Assembly (NCBI RefSeq): GCF_040412425.1
Contig: NC_089783.1
Coordinates: 33,666,625 to 33,730,624, forward strand
From: Macrobrachium rosenbergii
Taxonomy: Eukaryota; Arthropoda; Malacostraca; Decapoda; Palaemonidae
Direction of reading: 5' to 3'
Length of the DNA: 64,000 nt
Shown: one piece after another, positions 38,170-49,746 of the stretch
How positions within the stretch are numbered: position 1 is the stretch's first letter
Layout of the letters: each line of letters begins with the position of its first letter
The notes under the pieces: model-generated
What the model was told of the DNA's origin: nothing
What the model saw: the letters and a program-made list of their open reading frames with translations, nothing else
Database searches by the model: none
Translations under genes and position numbers: made by a program

Positions 38170-38560
38170 TTATGCATCGGTCTAGAATGAAACATTGTCA
38201 GTTTAACATTCAGTGCAGAAATGTCTTTCTATTTATATATATTTTGTAATTTATATTGACTTTATTTTGACTATATAATGTCTACTTCTGCGTATTCTAT
38301 AGAATATGACATGGTCTGTGTTCACATAAGCCAGGCAAGATTTGACAAGGTTTTTCGAGTACATTTGAATCGGTCTAGACTCTAGAGTGAAACTGTTTAT
38401 CTAAAGTCTTGCACAGAAATGTTTTTTTTTTTTTTTTTTTTTACTTTATATTGACTTTATTTTGACTTTATACTGTTCTTATTCCTTTGTATTCTATAGA
38501 ATTTGACTTAGCCTATGTTCGTACAAGCCAGGAAAGATTTGACAAGAAATTTAGAGTATA
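38170..38560 (+). repeat. Tandem duplication, two units of about 195 bp
   Basis: Both units contain ATCGGTCTAGA, GCAGAAATGTxTTT, TATATTGACTTTATTTTGAC, GTATTCTATAGAAT and AAGCCAGGxAAGATTTGACA in that order. Both are also present in copy B (about 51590-51960), so this duplication is older than the 10-kb one. Confidence 0.8.
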
Positions 38561-38912
38561 CTATTGTTTTTTATTTGCATTTTGCATTTGCATGCACTCT
38601 AATCCTTAGACACGCCTCTTCTCTTCTGCATCTTTTGCATAGACCATATAGTACTACGAGGAATTTTATTATTAAAAATTTAAGACTTTTTATCGTCTAA
38701 ACTTATGGTAATTTTTTTTCGAGGAGCATAAGTGAAGTCATTAAATAATAAACTATAAGAGAGAAAAAGGGTTTTGGTAAAAAGTTTAGCTCTCTTTTGT
38801 GACTTTCTAGGACTAAGCTGTTAATGAGCAAATTTTGTTAATACTTGCAAACATCAATGTAATTTTGATATAAAATCTGTGATTGGCTGGTAGACTGTAG
38901 GTGTGTTACTAT

Positions 38913-38918
<6 letters not shown>

Positions 38919-38984
<66 letters not shown>

Positions 38985-39460
38985 GAATGGGGGGATAGTT
39001 GTCGTCGCCTGAAATGTTAGGCCTATATCAAAGCGAAAAAGTTCGGTGATCTGTTTCAGGGATGTAGACAATTTTTTTTCTTTCCCAACCTCTCTCTCTC
39101 TCTCTCTTTCTCTGTTGTTAGAATAGATTGCTTAGTTGTTGTCGCCTGAAATGCTAGGCCTATATCTAACTGAGAACGCTCGAGGCCTATATCTAAGTGA
39201 AAAAATTCGTTAATCTGTTTTAGGGTTGCAAACATATTTTTCATTCCCATCATTCTCTCTCCCTCTCTCTCTCTTTCTTTCTCCTCTCTACTTGAGATGT
39301 TGCTATCAGTCAAGTGTCTTCTTATCGGTCATTTGTCGAGTGAACTACAAACTTTTCTCTGCTGGCAAAAATAATAACCATAGATCTGCGCTTGCAATTA
39401 GAGTTGCGTTGAAATATAATCTATAACATTTTCAAGGATGTTCTGATGAACAGAAGAACA

Positions 39461-39530
<70 letters not shown>

Positions 39531-39647
39531 CATAGTTGGCTGATGTTTGTCATCAATTCAATGGCTGTTACTCTTTCTCTTTCCATTGTGAAGTCACATT
39601 GGAATTTAACTTCTGTGTTATTGTAACCGTTGTTACTTTGAACTGAT

Positions 39648-39718
<71 letters not shown>

Positions 39719-39720
39719 CC
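38919..39720. repeat. (CT)n/(GA)n cluster with repeated spacers
   Basis: (CT)n at about 38919-38980 and 39462-39526, (GA)n at about 39648-39716. The spacers between them repeat TCGCCTGAAATGyTAGGCCTATATC and TTCGxTxATCTGTTTyAGGG at about 39005 and 39145. The homologous stretch of copy B (52315-52991) has much shorter (CT)n tracts but a similar (GA)n. Confidence 0.85.
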
Positions 39721-40855
39721 TTCCAAGAACCACGTCCTTAGAGCTCCTGCTGCTTTAAACTTTGCACTCTCTCTCTTCTTCCATTTCTTATAGGCCTACT
39801 TTTCTCTTTTTAAAAAGCTGGCCGCTACTTCCTTATGTTTCAGTCTTTACTCAGTATTCTAATTCATTAGAATAAATTTTAAAGAGAAACTAAAATACCT
39901 GGTGTATTAGAATAAGGTCTATAAGGAAAACTGAGATATATTTACATATATGTAGTTGGGAATGTCAAATTCCCACCGGTCTACAACAAATTTGGTCTTA
40001 TGAGAAATTCCTGTGGTCTAGAGTGATATTCTGGCGGGGTTTTAACTTTGTTGATTGAGTAATGATTTTCCTCTTCTATCATAACTTTTCCTCCTTCTGA
40101 AACTTGGTTTTCCGCCATCTTCCTCAGCCATTTGGTCTAGAGACCATGAGTGTTAGTCCTCATGGCTTCTTTTACTTATTTTCTACTTGTTAGGAATCTC
40201 TTGAACTATATTTCGAAGGAAGGAAGAAGGTTCCTTGTACTGAAGGATAATATGTTTTCCTGAATTGCGTCTGCTGAAAAAACGTCAGGTTCTTTGTCAA
40301 TAAAATGGTAACTTTCTCACTCACTGCCATCCAAAAAGGCCTAGCATAGCCCATACTCTCTCAGCAAATAGCCCACAATCCTTGGTCTAACTCCCTCACT
40401 TACTGCCATCCTGATAGGCCAATAACTTTAGCTCTCTCAGTGAATAGCCAATCCACACTTCTTGGTTCACAATTTCGAGCTAAATCTCCTTTTCAGAGAT
40501 TTCATTGGTGGTAATCCCTCAACTCAATTCGTCTCTAATCCTCTGTAATCCCAGATAATCCCTACTTGAAAGTATACGCAGAGTTCTTGCATCTTATCCT
40601 GGTATTAATTCTTAGTGATTTATCAAGGTTCTTGTGTTTTTCTAACTTTCTCTTTCTCACTTTCTATCTATCTTTTGTTCTTTCTTTTGTGGCAATTTAT
40701 CAATTAATACAATTATCTTTGTGATGGACAACTGAGAGAAAAAAATATATCAAATTGTAGATGAAAATAACAACTGAAAAAATAGATTCAGCCAAAAATA
40801 TGTACAAAAATAGGCCGTCATTAAGGAACAGGTTCAACCATTTAAAACAAATGAG

Positions 40856-40924
40856 CATGTATGTATGTATGTATGTATGTATGTATGTATGTATGTATGT
40901 ATGTATGTATGTATGTATGTATGT
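40856..40924 (+). repeat. (ATGT)n tetranucleotide microsatellite
   Basis: About seventeen ATGT repeats. The matching site in copy B (about 54014-54035) is reduced to a few interrupted units. Confidence 0.95.
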
Positions 40925-41892
40925 GTATAGTTAGGCTGGTCCACGGGAGAGTTCTGTAAAGACGAAAGACATCCCGTTATCACTCATAAGGAGATAAAAT
41001 AGCATAAAAGGCTTTGTGATGTCGTCGAGTTTGGCCAACCGGTTCCAATTAGTTATCGGAGGATAACGAATGTTATCGCGTGCATTATAACCACAGATCG
41101 AACGAACTCACGAACACACACCACGGTAAACAAAAACAAAAGCAAAAGGAGAAAAAGCAAACAATCTTATGTTTCTTTTGTGAAATCTGAAGCAGATGCC
41201 CACGACAAGCCACGCGTGAGATAGTTACCGTGCACGCACGATAATATTTGGTTCGGTACGATACATATGCGGTATCAGCTGTAAGTATTCTAGGGGGAAT
41301 AAACCGCTACCGAAAACATGAGATGGAGAATGAGGAAATATTATTCCATACATTATTATGCATACTATTTTAAAAGAAAAAATTCACTTGTAAAATCATT
41401 TTTATATTAGACGTAAAAAAATGTTCTAATTGGGCCCTGCAATTCCTAGCACCAGCCCTGATCATAAGCACAACTTCATTAAAATAAATCAGCACCCTAG
41501 CTCAATCAGGAGAAGAATGGTGCTGATTGTAGACCTGTGCATTATTGCCATACTATGCTTGTTCCATCCCAATGTCTCATCTTAGAAGTTTGCCCAAGCG
41601 AGATAAGAGGAACTTTGAGGTATATTTGATGTACCGTAGATTTTGAATACCTGTCTTAGAATTAATGGAAACCGTCGACTAACACAAATTACTGATAATC
41701 ATTCTGGAGGAAAAACATTGATTTTATGACAGATTCATGGCATAAGTAAATGTTTGGTGCACAAAATATTTGCTAAAGACTAAATGTGATATTTGACGGT
41801 TCAGACCACTGCTTCATTCTATACAAACAAACACATTCACTTTCAGTTATCTAATTCCCTTCGTCTGGTGTGGAAACGTATCTTGATTTGCC

Positions 41893-44722
41893 ATGTCAGC
41901 AGTCTTTGCAAGCGCAACATTCCAGAGAATAACTGGAAAGCTCTGGAAGGCTGGTTCTGCCTCAGTTTCTTCTAATATTTATCTGTCAAGGTATGGAGCA
42001 CTTTCTGTCAGTTTGACTGTGACTGACATATGCAATCACTAGAATTCTAATGCTGACGTTTGTCGAGACTCTCTGTCTAACACATTCAATCACTGTAGAA
42101 AAAAATAAGACTGTAAAATTGATGCATACCTACTGTTCAAAGTTATTCAGAATTTTGTATTGCTAAAGAACCACACTTTTGATGCTTACTTGCAAAGATA
42201 GCACAAGCTTACAATGTGATAAGCATATCATTCAATCCTCTAATTTAATGTACACAGCCAGCAAGTAAGGCCTTATCACTTGACTCCATCAGTACACCGA
42301 ATTCTAATAAAATTATGCCTTTATTTATATAACAGGATCCTCAGTGTTCAACCATTAATATTCTGCCTTTACCTTTGGACAGACGGAAGAGTACAGACAA
42401 CACCAAGTGGTTGTGGAGAGCCAGTGATGGGACCAAGGAGGTACACAGAGCCAATGATAACGGTTATGGAGTGGGGTGCTACTGCGTCTCTTTTAACAGC
42501 ACCAAACTACTGAGTCAGGACTTATTCAGAGAGGCTGTTGAATGCCTTCACAGGTTGGTGGTCCATTTCCAAAAAAGCCTTTAATTTTTACATTTCAGAG
42601 GCTCTCAGGGACTGAAGGAAGGTGACAGATCACCACAGTTGGTTGTGGAAGGTACCGTGGAAAGAATATCCGTGGGCAGGCTCAGTGCATGATTGAAAGG
42701 CAACCTCCTGATGAGCCTATAGACTCTGGAGATTGAAGATTAATGATTAGACTGAGATGGAACCAAACAGTAAAGTGTAGATGAGGATGTGGTGCGGCAG
42801 ATAATGGAACACCGTTAGGCTTAAGACCTGACAATTAGTGAGCACTGTATCTGTACGTATATAACAGTTAGCTACCATAATCTGTAGTTGCCACATTACA
42901 CTTGAAGATTCCTGGCCAGTTTGACTTAGTTGTAGAGTTGCTTAGGGTTTTTATGACGTGGGTTGTTAGATTAATATTTTTTTTGTCTCTTCCTATTAAT
43001 TCTTTTACACAAGTGAAGAGACTTAGTTGGGCATGACTGCTCAAGCAAACTTGGTCACTGTGGAAAAATTATGTATTTTACATCTCTTTGTAACACAGAT
43101 AAACCTCTTTATAAAGACGTAGACTGAATTGTCAAGAAAAAACAGAGAGTGCAGAGGAAGGTCCATTCTGGAAATGAATTGCATTGATTTTATGTCGACA
43201 ATAATTTATTAAGTATTTAAAGAATACCTATCCTTCCACAATTATCTATTAACAAACTCCAAATACTGATAAGAGCAGCGTGAGTGATAATGAGATTATA
43301 TGAATGATAATGATAATCATGATGACATTCCTCTATGATGAATAAAGTATAACAGTCACCCACGATATGTTTATTTCACTTAGGAAGATTCCATGGCTTG
43401 GTGTATGCCTCCTGCCCTACAAAGGAGAGCTATGGTATTGTCAGCCAACGAACTTGGAGTTAGATTTCCAGGTAAGTAGGACTAACAGTTTCATTTGCCC
43501 TTCTAATAATTATCTTTAAACTTTTCTTCTGTTTTATTTTACTCACGTTCTAATCTTGAAAATTTTCATGTTCTAGGTTCTGGAAGATGGAGACGTGGCC
43601 GACGTTTTAAGTCAGGTGATAAAGAATGATTTTAAAGATCCTGGACTTACTCAAGGAAAATTCAGGGTTATTCATCGCAAGCCAAATGCACCTTGCCTCA
43701 TTCCAGAGGTCAAGAAACACTTTCCCCACCAATATGATTTTTTCATCTCAGGGCACATGGGAATATGTGATGGCATGAGTTTAGCTTATGTCATAAAATG
43801 GATGGCTGTTATACTGGACGACTTAGCTGCTGGAAGATCTGTCAGCGACGGGGAGATTGTTCCCATCACCAACAACGATGAAGTTTCTGTGCTGCTCACC
43901 CAGATTAAGGACAGTCTGGCACATGACAAGCACCTCACTGAAGCCATTTTGAGAACTAAACCCAAGCCCGATGAAGTCCCACTTTTCTTCCAGGCGTTTC
44001 CAAGGCCAGCTGAAGCAGAACCCTGTACCAAGAACATCCGGAGGGTGATGGAGTCTAAATTTCTTGACCAACTTCTTCAGAGGTGTAAGATGGAAAAGGT
44101 GACAGTTAACAGCGCCCTGATGGCTGCTCTGAACATAGCCATTGTTAACCTCATGGAGGGGAAAGGAATTAATGGAGATATTTGTGAGGTATCTTGCAAT
44201 CTGTACACAGATTACCGTCGGTACATGAGACCAACTGACACATTTCACCTAGGACCTTTCAGATCTTCCATGTCCTACACCTCGGCGGTAGATGATTCTT
44301 GCAGAAAGCACTTCTGGGACTATTCCAGAAGAGTTGATGGAGACGTGCACTCCTCCCTGAATGACAAGTTGACGATGAAGCAATATGTCGCCCAAGAAAT
44401 GGTCGAAAATGCTGACCAAATATCTTACGACTACGTAACTACGGTAAGACCAGCACTCCACGATTACAGTCTGACAAATCTCGGGGACTTTACTCCCCTA
44501 CTCCATAACAATGGAGATCACGTTCAGATAACGGCAGTGGATGCGATGGCATGTATACATAATTCCCTCAACAGCAGTTTACATGCTGTGGTGACTTTTC
44601 GAGGGAGAATGACTTATAATGTATCCTATGCCACTGACTACTTCACAGAGACGACGGTGAATAAGCTACTGGACGAATTGTTTTCAGTTCTACAAAAGTC
44701 TATGTCCAGTGAGGGGTGGTGA
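41893..44722 (+). CDS. Condensation-domain-like acyltransferase-fold protein, copy A, four exons
   Basis: Coding exons 41893-41990, 42383-42553, 43384-43471 and 43577-44722 join in phase with GT-AG introns to give 500 residues. The start ATG (MSAVFASATFQR) is supported by the identical arrangement in copy B. The protein looks like the CoA-dependent acyltransferase / NRPS condensation-domain / PapA superfamily. It has an N-terminal YGVGCYCVSFN strand and FREAVECLHRKIPWL helix. HMGICDGMSL starts at about residue 179, where HHxxxDG is expected. LYTDYRRYM.....FHLGPF follows, and SLTNLGDF matches the SNxG element. No carrier or adenylation domain is present, so it is a stand-alone transferase-like protein of unknown substrate. 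No signal peptide or membrane segment is evident. The second His of HHxxxDG is Met here, so activity is uncertain. Confidence 0.85.
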
Positions 44723-45099
44723 TGGTCGTGTGTTTGATTTCTGAGGTGAAAATGACAGGTTTCCTTCCTGCACTGCCAAAAAACTTTGGGAATCTCTTTC
44801 TATTTCCTTTTTCCCTGATTGACTGGACCTTCCTTTCCTGAAGAAGCACCTCATTCTGTTCTTTTTGGGCTGAATCCTATATTTTTCCATGTTTTGTCAA
44901 AGACCTTGGGTATGTAGTCTATAGACGCTGGACTACTCATCCACTGGCTTCTACAGGAAAAGATGGTTCTACATAAAAAATGTTTTTATATTTTAATCTA
45001 AATGTGATTGAATCCCCCTTTTCATTCCGTCTGTATTCTGTAATCATTAATATATGTGTAATAAGAAGAAAATAAGCAAAATAGGAGTTTTACAGTTCC

Positions 45100-45105
45100 A
45101 ATAAA
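45100..45105 (+). terminator. Likely polyadenylation signal of copy A gene
   Basis: AATAAA 378 bases after the stop codon. The homologous position in copy B (58622-58627) reads AGTAAA. Confidence 0.5.
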
Positions 45106-45152
45106 AGTCCTCTTGTCCTGGAAAAGGTCTAACCCAAGTTACCAATGCTATC

Positions 45153-45385
45153 TGACTAACCCATAAGTTAAATATACCTTAGTTTAACCAGACCACTGAG
45201 CTGATAAACAGCTCTCCTAGGGCTGGCTCGAAGGATTAGACTTATTTTACGTGGCTAAGAACCAGTTGGTTACCTAGCAGCGGGACCTATAGCTTATTGT
45301 AGAATCCGAACCACATTATACCTAAATGAATTTCTATTACCAGAAATAAATTCCTCTAATTCTTCATTGGCCGGTGACTAACCCA
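45153..45385 (-). mobile_element. SINE insertion with 11-base target duplication, copy A only
   Basis: TGACTAACCCA occurs at 45153-45163 and 45375-45385 around a body of about 210 bp. The body contains ATACCTTAGTTTAACCAGAC, CAGCTCTCCTAGGGCTGG, TTTACGTGGCTAAGAACCA and AAATTCCTCTAATTCTTC. Copy B has a single TGACTAACCCA at this site (about 58676). A truncated second copy lies at 50512-50630. On the minus strand GTGGTTCGGATTC resembles a B box, but no good A box is visible in the right place. Confidence 0.85.
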
Positions 45386-45969
45386 CAGTCTAGACCAGAA
45401 CAAGTATGCAAACTACATGTGATAAGTTTTCTTGAGGTCATATATCTAGTATTCTCTTACCAAAACACTGTTTGTGATTAGACTGACTATGATCTACAGA
45501 ATCAAAATGTAACTTTAAACAGCCATAAAGGAATAAATAATTTAATGTAAGGATAATGTCTCACTAACCTCATCTGTGCCTATGTTGGAGCAAGAAAGCC
45601 TTGTCAGTTTCTTGTTCCTCGTGAAATGCATGAAATCGTATTGCCAGATGTATGACAGCATAAACATCCTCAGTGGCAGGCCTTGAATTCGTCGATGCTT
45701 TGCCATTTTTCAAGTTCTTTGCTGTAGGGTGCTCTGAAATTGTTGATCTTTTATGCCCCTGAAGCTTTTTGGGTGGAGTAAGTCTAACTAATAATTTTTT
45801 TCAGGTAGTATCTCGTACTATGCATCATTCCTGTTCCGTTTGTTATCATAGTGTTTAGATTCAACTTTCCCAGAGTAAGGGTGTTCTTGTGTAAGTCAAA
45901 AGTTCAAGCGAAGATGTAACGCTTTACTACCTTAAAACAATTTTTCTTGTATTTTAACAATTCACTTAC

Positions 45970-46167
45970 TTCTTTTTTTTTTTATCTAGGTATTTATCTA
46001 TTAACTTGTTAAACTTTTTTTCAATTACTGATCTCTTCTTCCTTCAATTTCTATCACCTTCTGCTACTTCTTTCAAATGAACACCATAATATTCTTTGGA
46101 AGCTTCATGAATTACAAGTCAATGGCCCCTGTGGTAGGCTTGTTCCATATGAATAGGGTTTATGCTG

Positions 46168-46233
<66 letters not shown>
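45970..46233 (+). mobile_element. (AAT)n-tailed short retroelement copy
   Basis: ATTCTTTGGAAGCTTCATGAATT, GTAGGCTTGTTCCATATGAA and GTGAATAATAAT body with (AAT)n at about 46171-46233. Shared with copy B (59240-59521), so it was present before the 10-kb duplication. Confidence 0.7.
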
Positions 46234-46334
46234 TTGAACTCCCTCCAGAATTTGTCACAACTTGGTGTTGATAACACTGGGTAGACAAGACCTGTGTACA
46301 CTACAGAAGTTGCTAAGCTTCTGAGGTGCTACCA

Positions 46335-46370
46335 GATGAACCATGGCCACGCGGTGGCCATGGATGAACC
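46335..46370. repeat. Small palindromic insertion with 8-base flanking repeat
   Basis: GATGAACC occurs at 46335-46342 and 46363-46370 around ATGGCCACGCGGTGGCCATG, a 10-base stem with a 3-base loop when the flanking CC and G are counted. Copy B lacks it. Confidence 0.7.
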
Positions 46371-47149
46371 CACATACCTGATGATCTTATGATATCCTAA
46401 GTATATAAGATGGAAGCCGGTACCTGGTGTTATTAGGTTCACACTAAGGTCATCTGACCATAAGGCGCTGCCAACTGTTGGCAAGAAGATGATAAGTCCC
46501 ATATATCGCCCCTGTTTTGACGAACTGGCTCAAGTAGCCTATTTTTTTTTTTAAGTTTTTAAGTTTTCCAGCCAAAGTGACTCAGTTTTTGATACTCTAC
46601 TGTATAGCATATAACAACACCAGTTGTCTGTGTTGTCACATTTTCAAACCAAATGTCCTCAAAAGATGAGCTGATTAGAAGCTCTGAATAATATAAAAAT
46701 CTTAGAAACCCATTTCCTCAGAAAAATGAAAAAATGGCCTACGCCAGTTTGTCAAACTAAGGATGTTATATTCGGAATTACTTGCAATATTAATCTCAAA
46801 TATAACAATAGCATACACGCTACTTTAACTAGTTCGCTTTCAGAGTAAGGTAAACGTGTCTTGGCAAATTTACATGAGGATTTAATTACCACTGCATTAT
46901 ATAATTTCTTAATTTTATATAGAACAAATATTGGAAGTTACAGTATAATGACATCTGTCGTTGACATATTCATTCATTTAGGGCAATGTCAACTGACAAC
47001 GAATTCATGAGCTCTATCATTTACAAGCTAGGCCTATGATTTTTGCTAAAATCTTACGTTATACGAATTAAAATTATGAAATCAGTAAAACCCGTTCCTC
47101 TCAAAACTTTATGTCACTGTGGCTGTAGAATAACCAAATTGAATATACA

Positions 47150-48440
47150 AGCACATCAAGCATTTTCACATGCAAAAATTGCAATCTGTATTGCAAAGTC
47201 AGATCACAAAAATAATATTAAGGACTGTTTTGAATAGAATAAGAAATAAGATACTATCAGAGATTGGCAATGAACAGTGTGGTTTTATGAGAGATAAAGG
47301 GACAAGAAATGCAATTTTTATTTTGAGAATGTTGATGGAGAGAGCAATGGAGGTGAAAAAGGATCTATAATATATGTTTCTTTTGTTGACTATGAAAAGG
47401 CTTTTGATCGGGTTAGACATGTAGACCTTATAAGGATACTGGAACAGATAAATATCGATGGGAAAGATCTAAGATTGATAAAGAATTTATATTGGAATCA
47501 AGAGGCATCAGTGAAAGTAGAAAACGATGAATCAGAGACTCGGCACATCAAGAGAGGTATAAGACAGGGTTGTGTGTTATCACCTGATCTCTTCAATTTA
47601 TATGGTGAAATGATAATGAGAGATCTCAATATAATAATATCAGACATGCTGATGATACAGCACTTGTTGCAGACTCTCATGATAAACTTCAAGCTTTAAT
47701 CAGTACTTTACACCAGTCAAGCAGAGAAAGAGTTCTGTCAATAAATATTAAGAAAACCGAAGTTATGGTTATCATCAAAGATGAAATCCCCCTAAGAACA
47801 GATATAAGAATTAATGCTGAAACAGTTAAACAAACCGATAGTTTTAATTATTTAGGATGCGCTGTCACAAGTGATGGAAAATGCGAAAAAGAGATCAGGA
47901 AGAGAATATCCATGGCAAAAGATGCATTTGGTAAGATCAAGAAATTAGTCACCAACTCGAAAGTATCTATGAATCTAAGGAGGAGGTTTGTGAAATGTTT
48001 TGTTTGGTCTGTATCGTTGTATGACTGTGAAACTTGGACCTTGAGGAAGGCAGACGAGGAGAGGTTACAGGCTGCAGAAATGTGGTTTTGGAGAAGGATG
48101 CTGAAAATATCATGAACAGAAAGGAAAACTAATGAGGAGGTATTAGTGAGAGCAGGCATTGAGAGAGAACTTTTGGCTTCAGTGAGAGGTAGACAAATGA
48201 GGTTTGTGGGTCACATAGTGAGAAGACAAGAACTAGAACATCTCTCTCTCACTGGTAAAATCAATGGAAGTAGGCCGAGAGGAAGACCTAGACAAAAATA
48301 TATGGATGGGTTGGTGAGAATGACTGGAGGAAGAATGTCTGCAGTTCAGTTGCTGCAGAGAGCCGGAAATAGAGAGGAGTGGCGAGCCATGATTGCCGAC
48401 GTCCTTGGAGATATGGCACTTGGATGATGATGATGATTGC
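47150..48440 (+). pseudogene. Non-LTR retrotransposon (LINE) reverse-transcriptase pseudogene
   Basis: Pieces of an endonuclease-reverse transcriptase type LINE run in order. They start with LNRIRNKILSEIGNEQCGF and KGTRNAIFILRMLMERA (47170-47370), then SFVDYEKAFDRVRHVDLI (about 47378-47430) and RHIKRGIRQGCVLSPDLFN (about 47540-47600). After a frame change comes HADDTALVADSHDKL, where YADD is expected (about 47645-47690). FNYLGCAVTSDGKCEKEIRK follows, then SLYDCETWTL and WFWRRMLKIS with a TGA in place of the usual Trp (48113-48115), then FVGHIVRRQELEHL and GRPRQKY. It ends at GGATGATGATGATG, a typical simple 3' tail. At least two frameshifts and one stop make it non-functional. It lies between the two duplication copies. 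Confidence 0.85.
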
Positions 48441-49029
48441 AAAGTTGTGAATTTCATCGCTGAAAAATAATTTGCTACCAAATGGTAGTATATTTCATAC
48501 AATCTTTAAGAAAATATACAATTAAAACTAGCAAAATAAGAATACTCAATAGTATTATGAAAGAGAATAAATGTGGATTTTGCTGAGGGCAAGTTAAAAA
48601 TAATTTAGAATAGGTAACTGATGGCGGGTTAGCGCTGGAGCCAGTTTAGTAAAAAGTGAGTTTACACCACGTCTAGTTTTTTCTAGATCTTGGTTTGCAC
48701 ATGAATCAACGGCCAGCATCATGCAGCAAAAGCTGATAAACATCCCAACGCATCCACAAATTAAAAAGAATAATATTAACATTTATTCTGATATATATTT
48801 GTGTGTGAGGCTTATATAATAGAATAGTAAAAAAATTTCATAACTTATTAGGTTTTGACTAGCATATAATTTTTAAGTTAAAAGTGTGGAAATTTTTACG
48901 TGTGGATTCCACACTACATGCCTGATCACAATGTGGACAACTAACCCGTATTAGTGACGTCATTTCCACACTTCGACAGCACTGCTGTAACAGTGAGTGA
49001 TTATTCCCTTAACCGCCGAAGCATTCAAA
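48441..49029. other. Unassigned DNA between LINE fragment and duplication copy B
   Basis: AT-rich with stops in all frames. No feature recognised. Confidence 0.5.
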
Positions 49030-49651
49030 TTTTGAAAAAATCCGATTCGCGATGATTTTCCATCCTTCGGGAGGGAAGTCCAGTGTTCTTCCGGAGTTGA
49101 CGAGTTCTATTTTCTATTTCTACTCAATTTAATCGTCATTTCAGCTCTGGATTGACCTTAACATAAAAAGAAAGCAATAAAAAAAGTAAACTTAAATAAC
49201 GCTTTAATGTGGAGTGCTTTGCAAACCAAGTACGATAGCACATCCCCGTCGAGTCACGCATGTCTGCCAGACGTAGATATTCTATAATGCTGTCCTTGGA
49301 GCGTTTGTAATGCAGTCATAAATTCTTCTGTGTTGAAGTAAAACGTAACCTGGTGCTATTCATCAAAATCAGAGGGCGACATCTTCAGGCAGAAAGACTA
49401 ACACAAGTGACAGGCTAAAGAAAAAAAAAAGAAAATTGAAAAAAATAAGTTAGACAAAATCAGAATTCACTCGTACTAAAAAGCTCAAGGAGTACGTGAA
49501 CTCCTCTGTGTGGTTGTTATAAGTATATAGCATTGCAGAAGTTTATTGCGAATTGTTCATTCGTAATTCATCAATTTGAATATGACTGTGTCAGTGAATA
49601 CTGTCTTATACTCTCTCTTGAGTCACCGAACAGGACAACTGCTTAATTTTG

Positions 49652-49656
<5 letters not shown>

Positions 49657-49740
<84 letters not shown>
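49657..49740. repeat. (TA)n microsatellite
   Basis: Pure TA run at the left edge of the B-specific insertion. Confidence 0.95.

Positions 49741-49746
<6 letters not shown>

Larger units (their letters stand above)
36850..46835 (+). repeat. Segmental duplication, copy A (about 10 kb)
   Basis: Aligns by eye from about 36856 (CGATTCACGATGATTT) to about 46835 (TTACTTGCAATATTAATC and following) with 49033-59995. Exons, introns and flanking repeats are collinear. Copy-specific differences include a hairpin MITE at 37038-37263 and a SINE at 45166-45374, both absent from copy B. Confidence 0.9.

Noticed and set aside
43823..44248. 141-residue minus-strand frame, also present at 56945-57370
   Set aside because: It lies antisense to the last exon of the acyltransferase-like genes; its conservation follows from the coding strand.
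43595..44722. Start of the acyltransferase-like protein at GTG 43595
   Set aside because: The frame continues upstream to a splice acceptor at 43577, and three upstream exons join in phase; same in copy B.
47043..47237. 64-residue frame upstream of the LINE reverse transcriptase
   Set aside because: No LINE or other motif in its first part; only its end overlaps the element.
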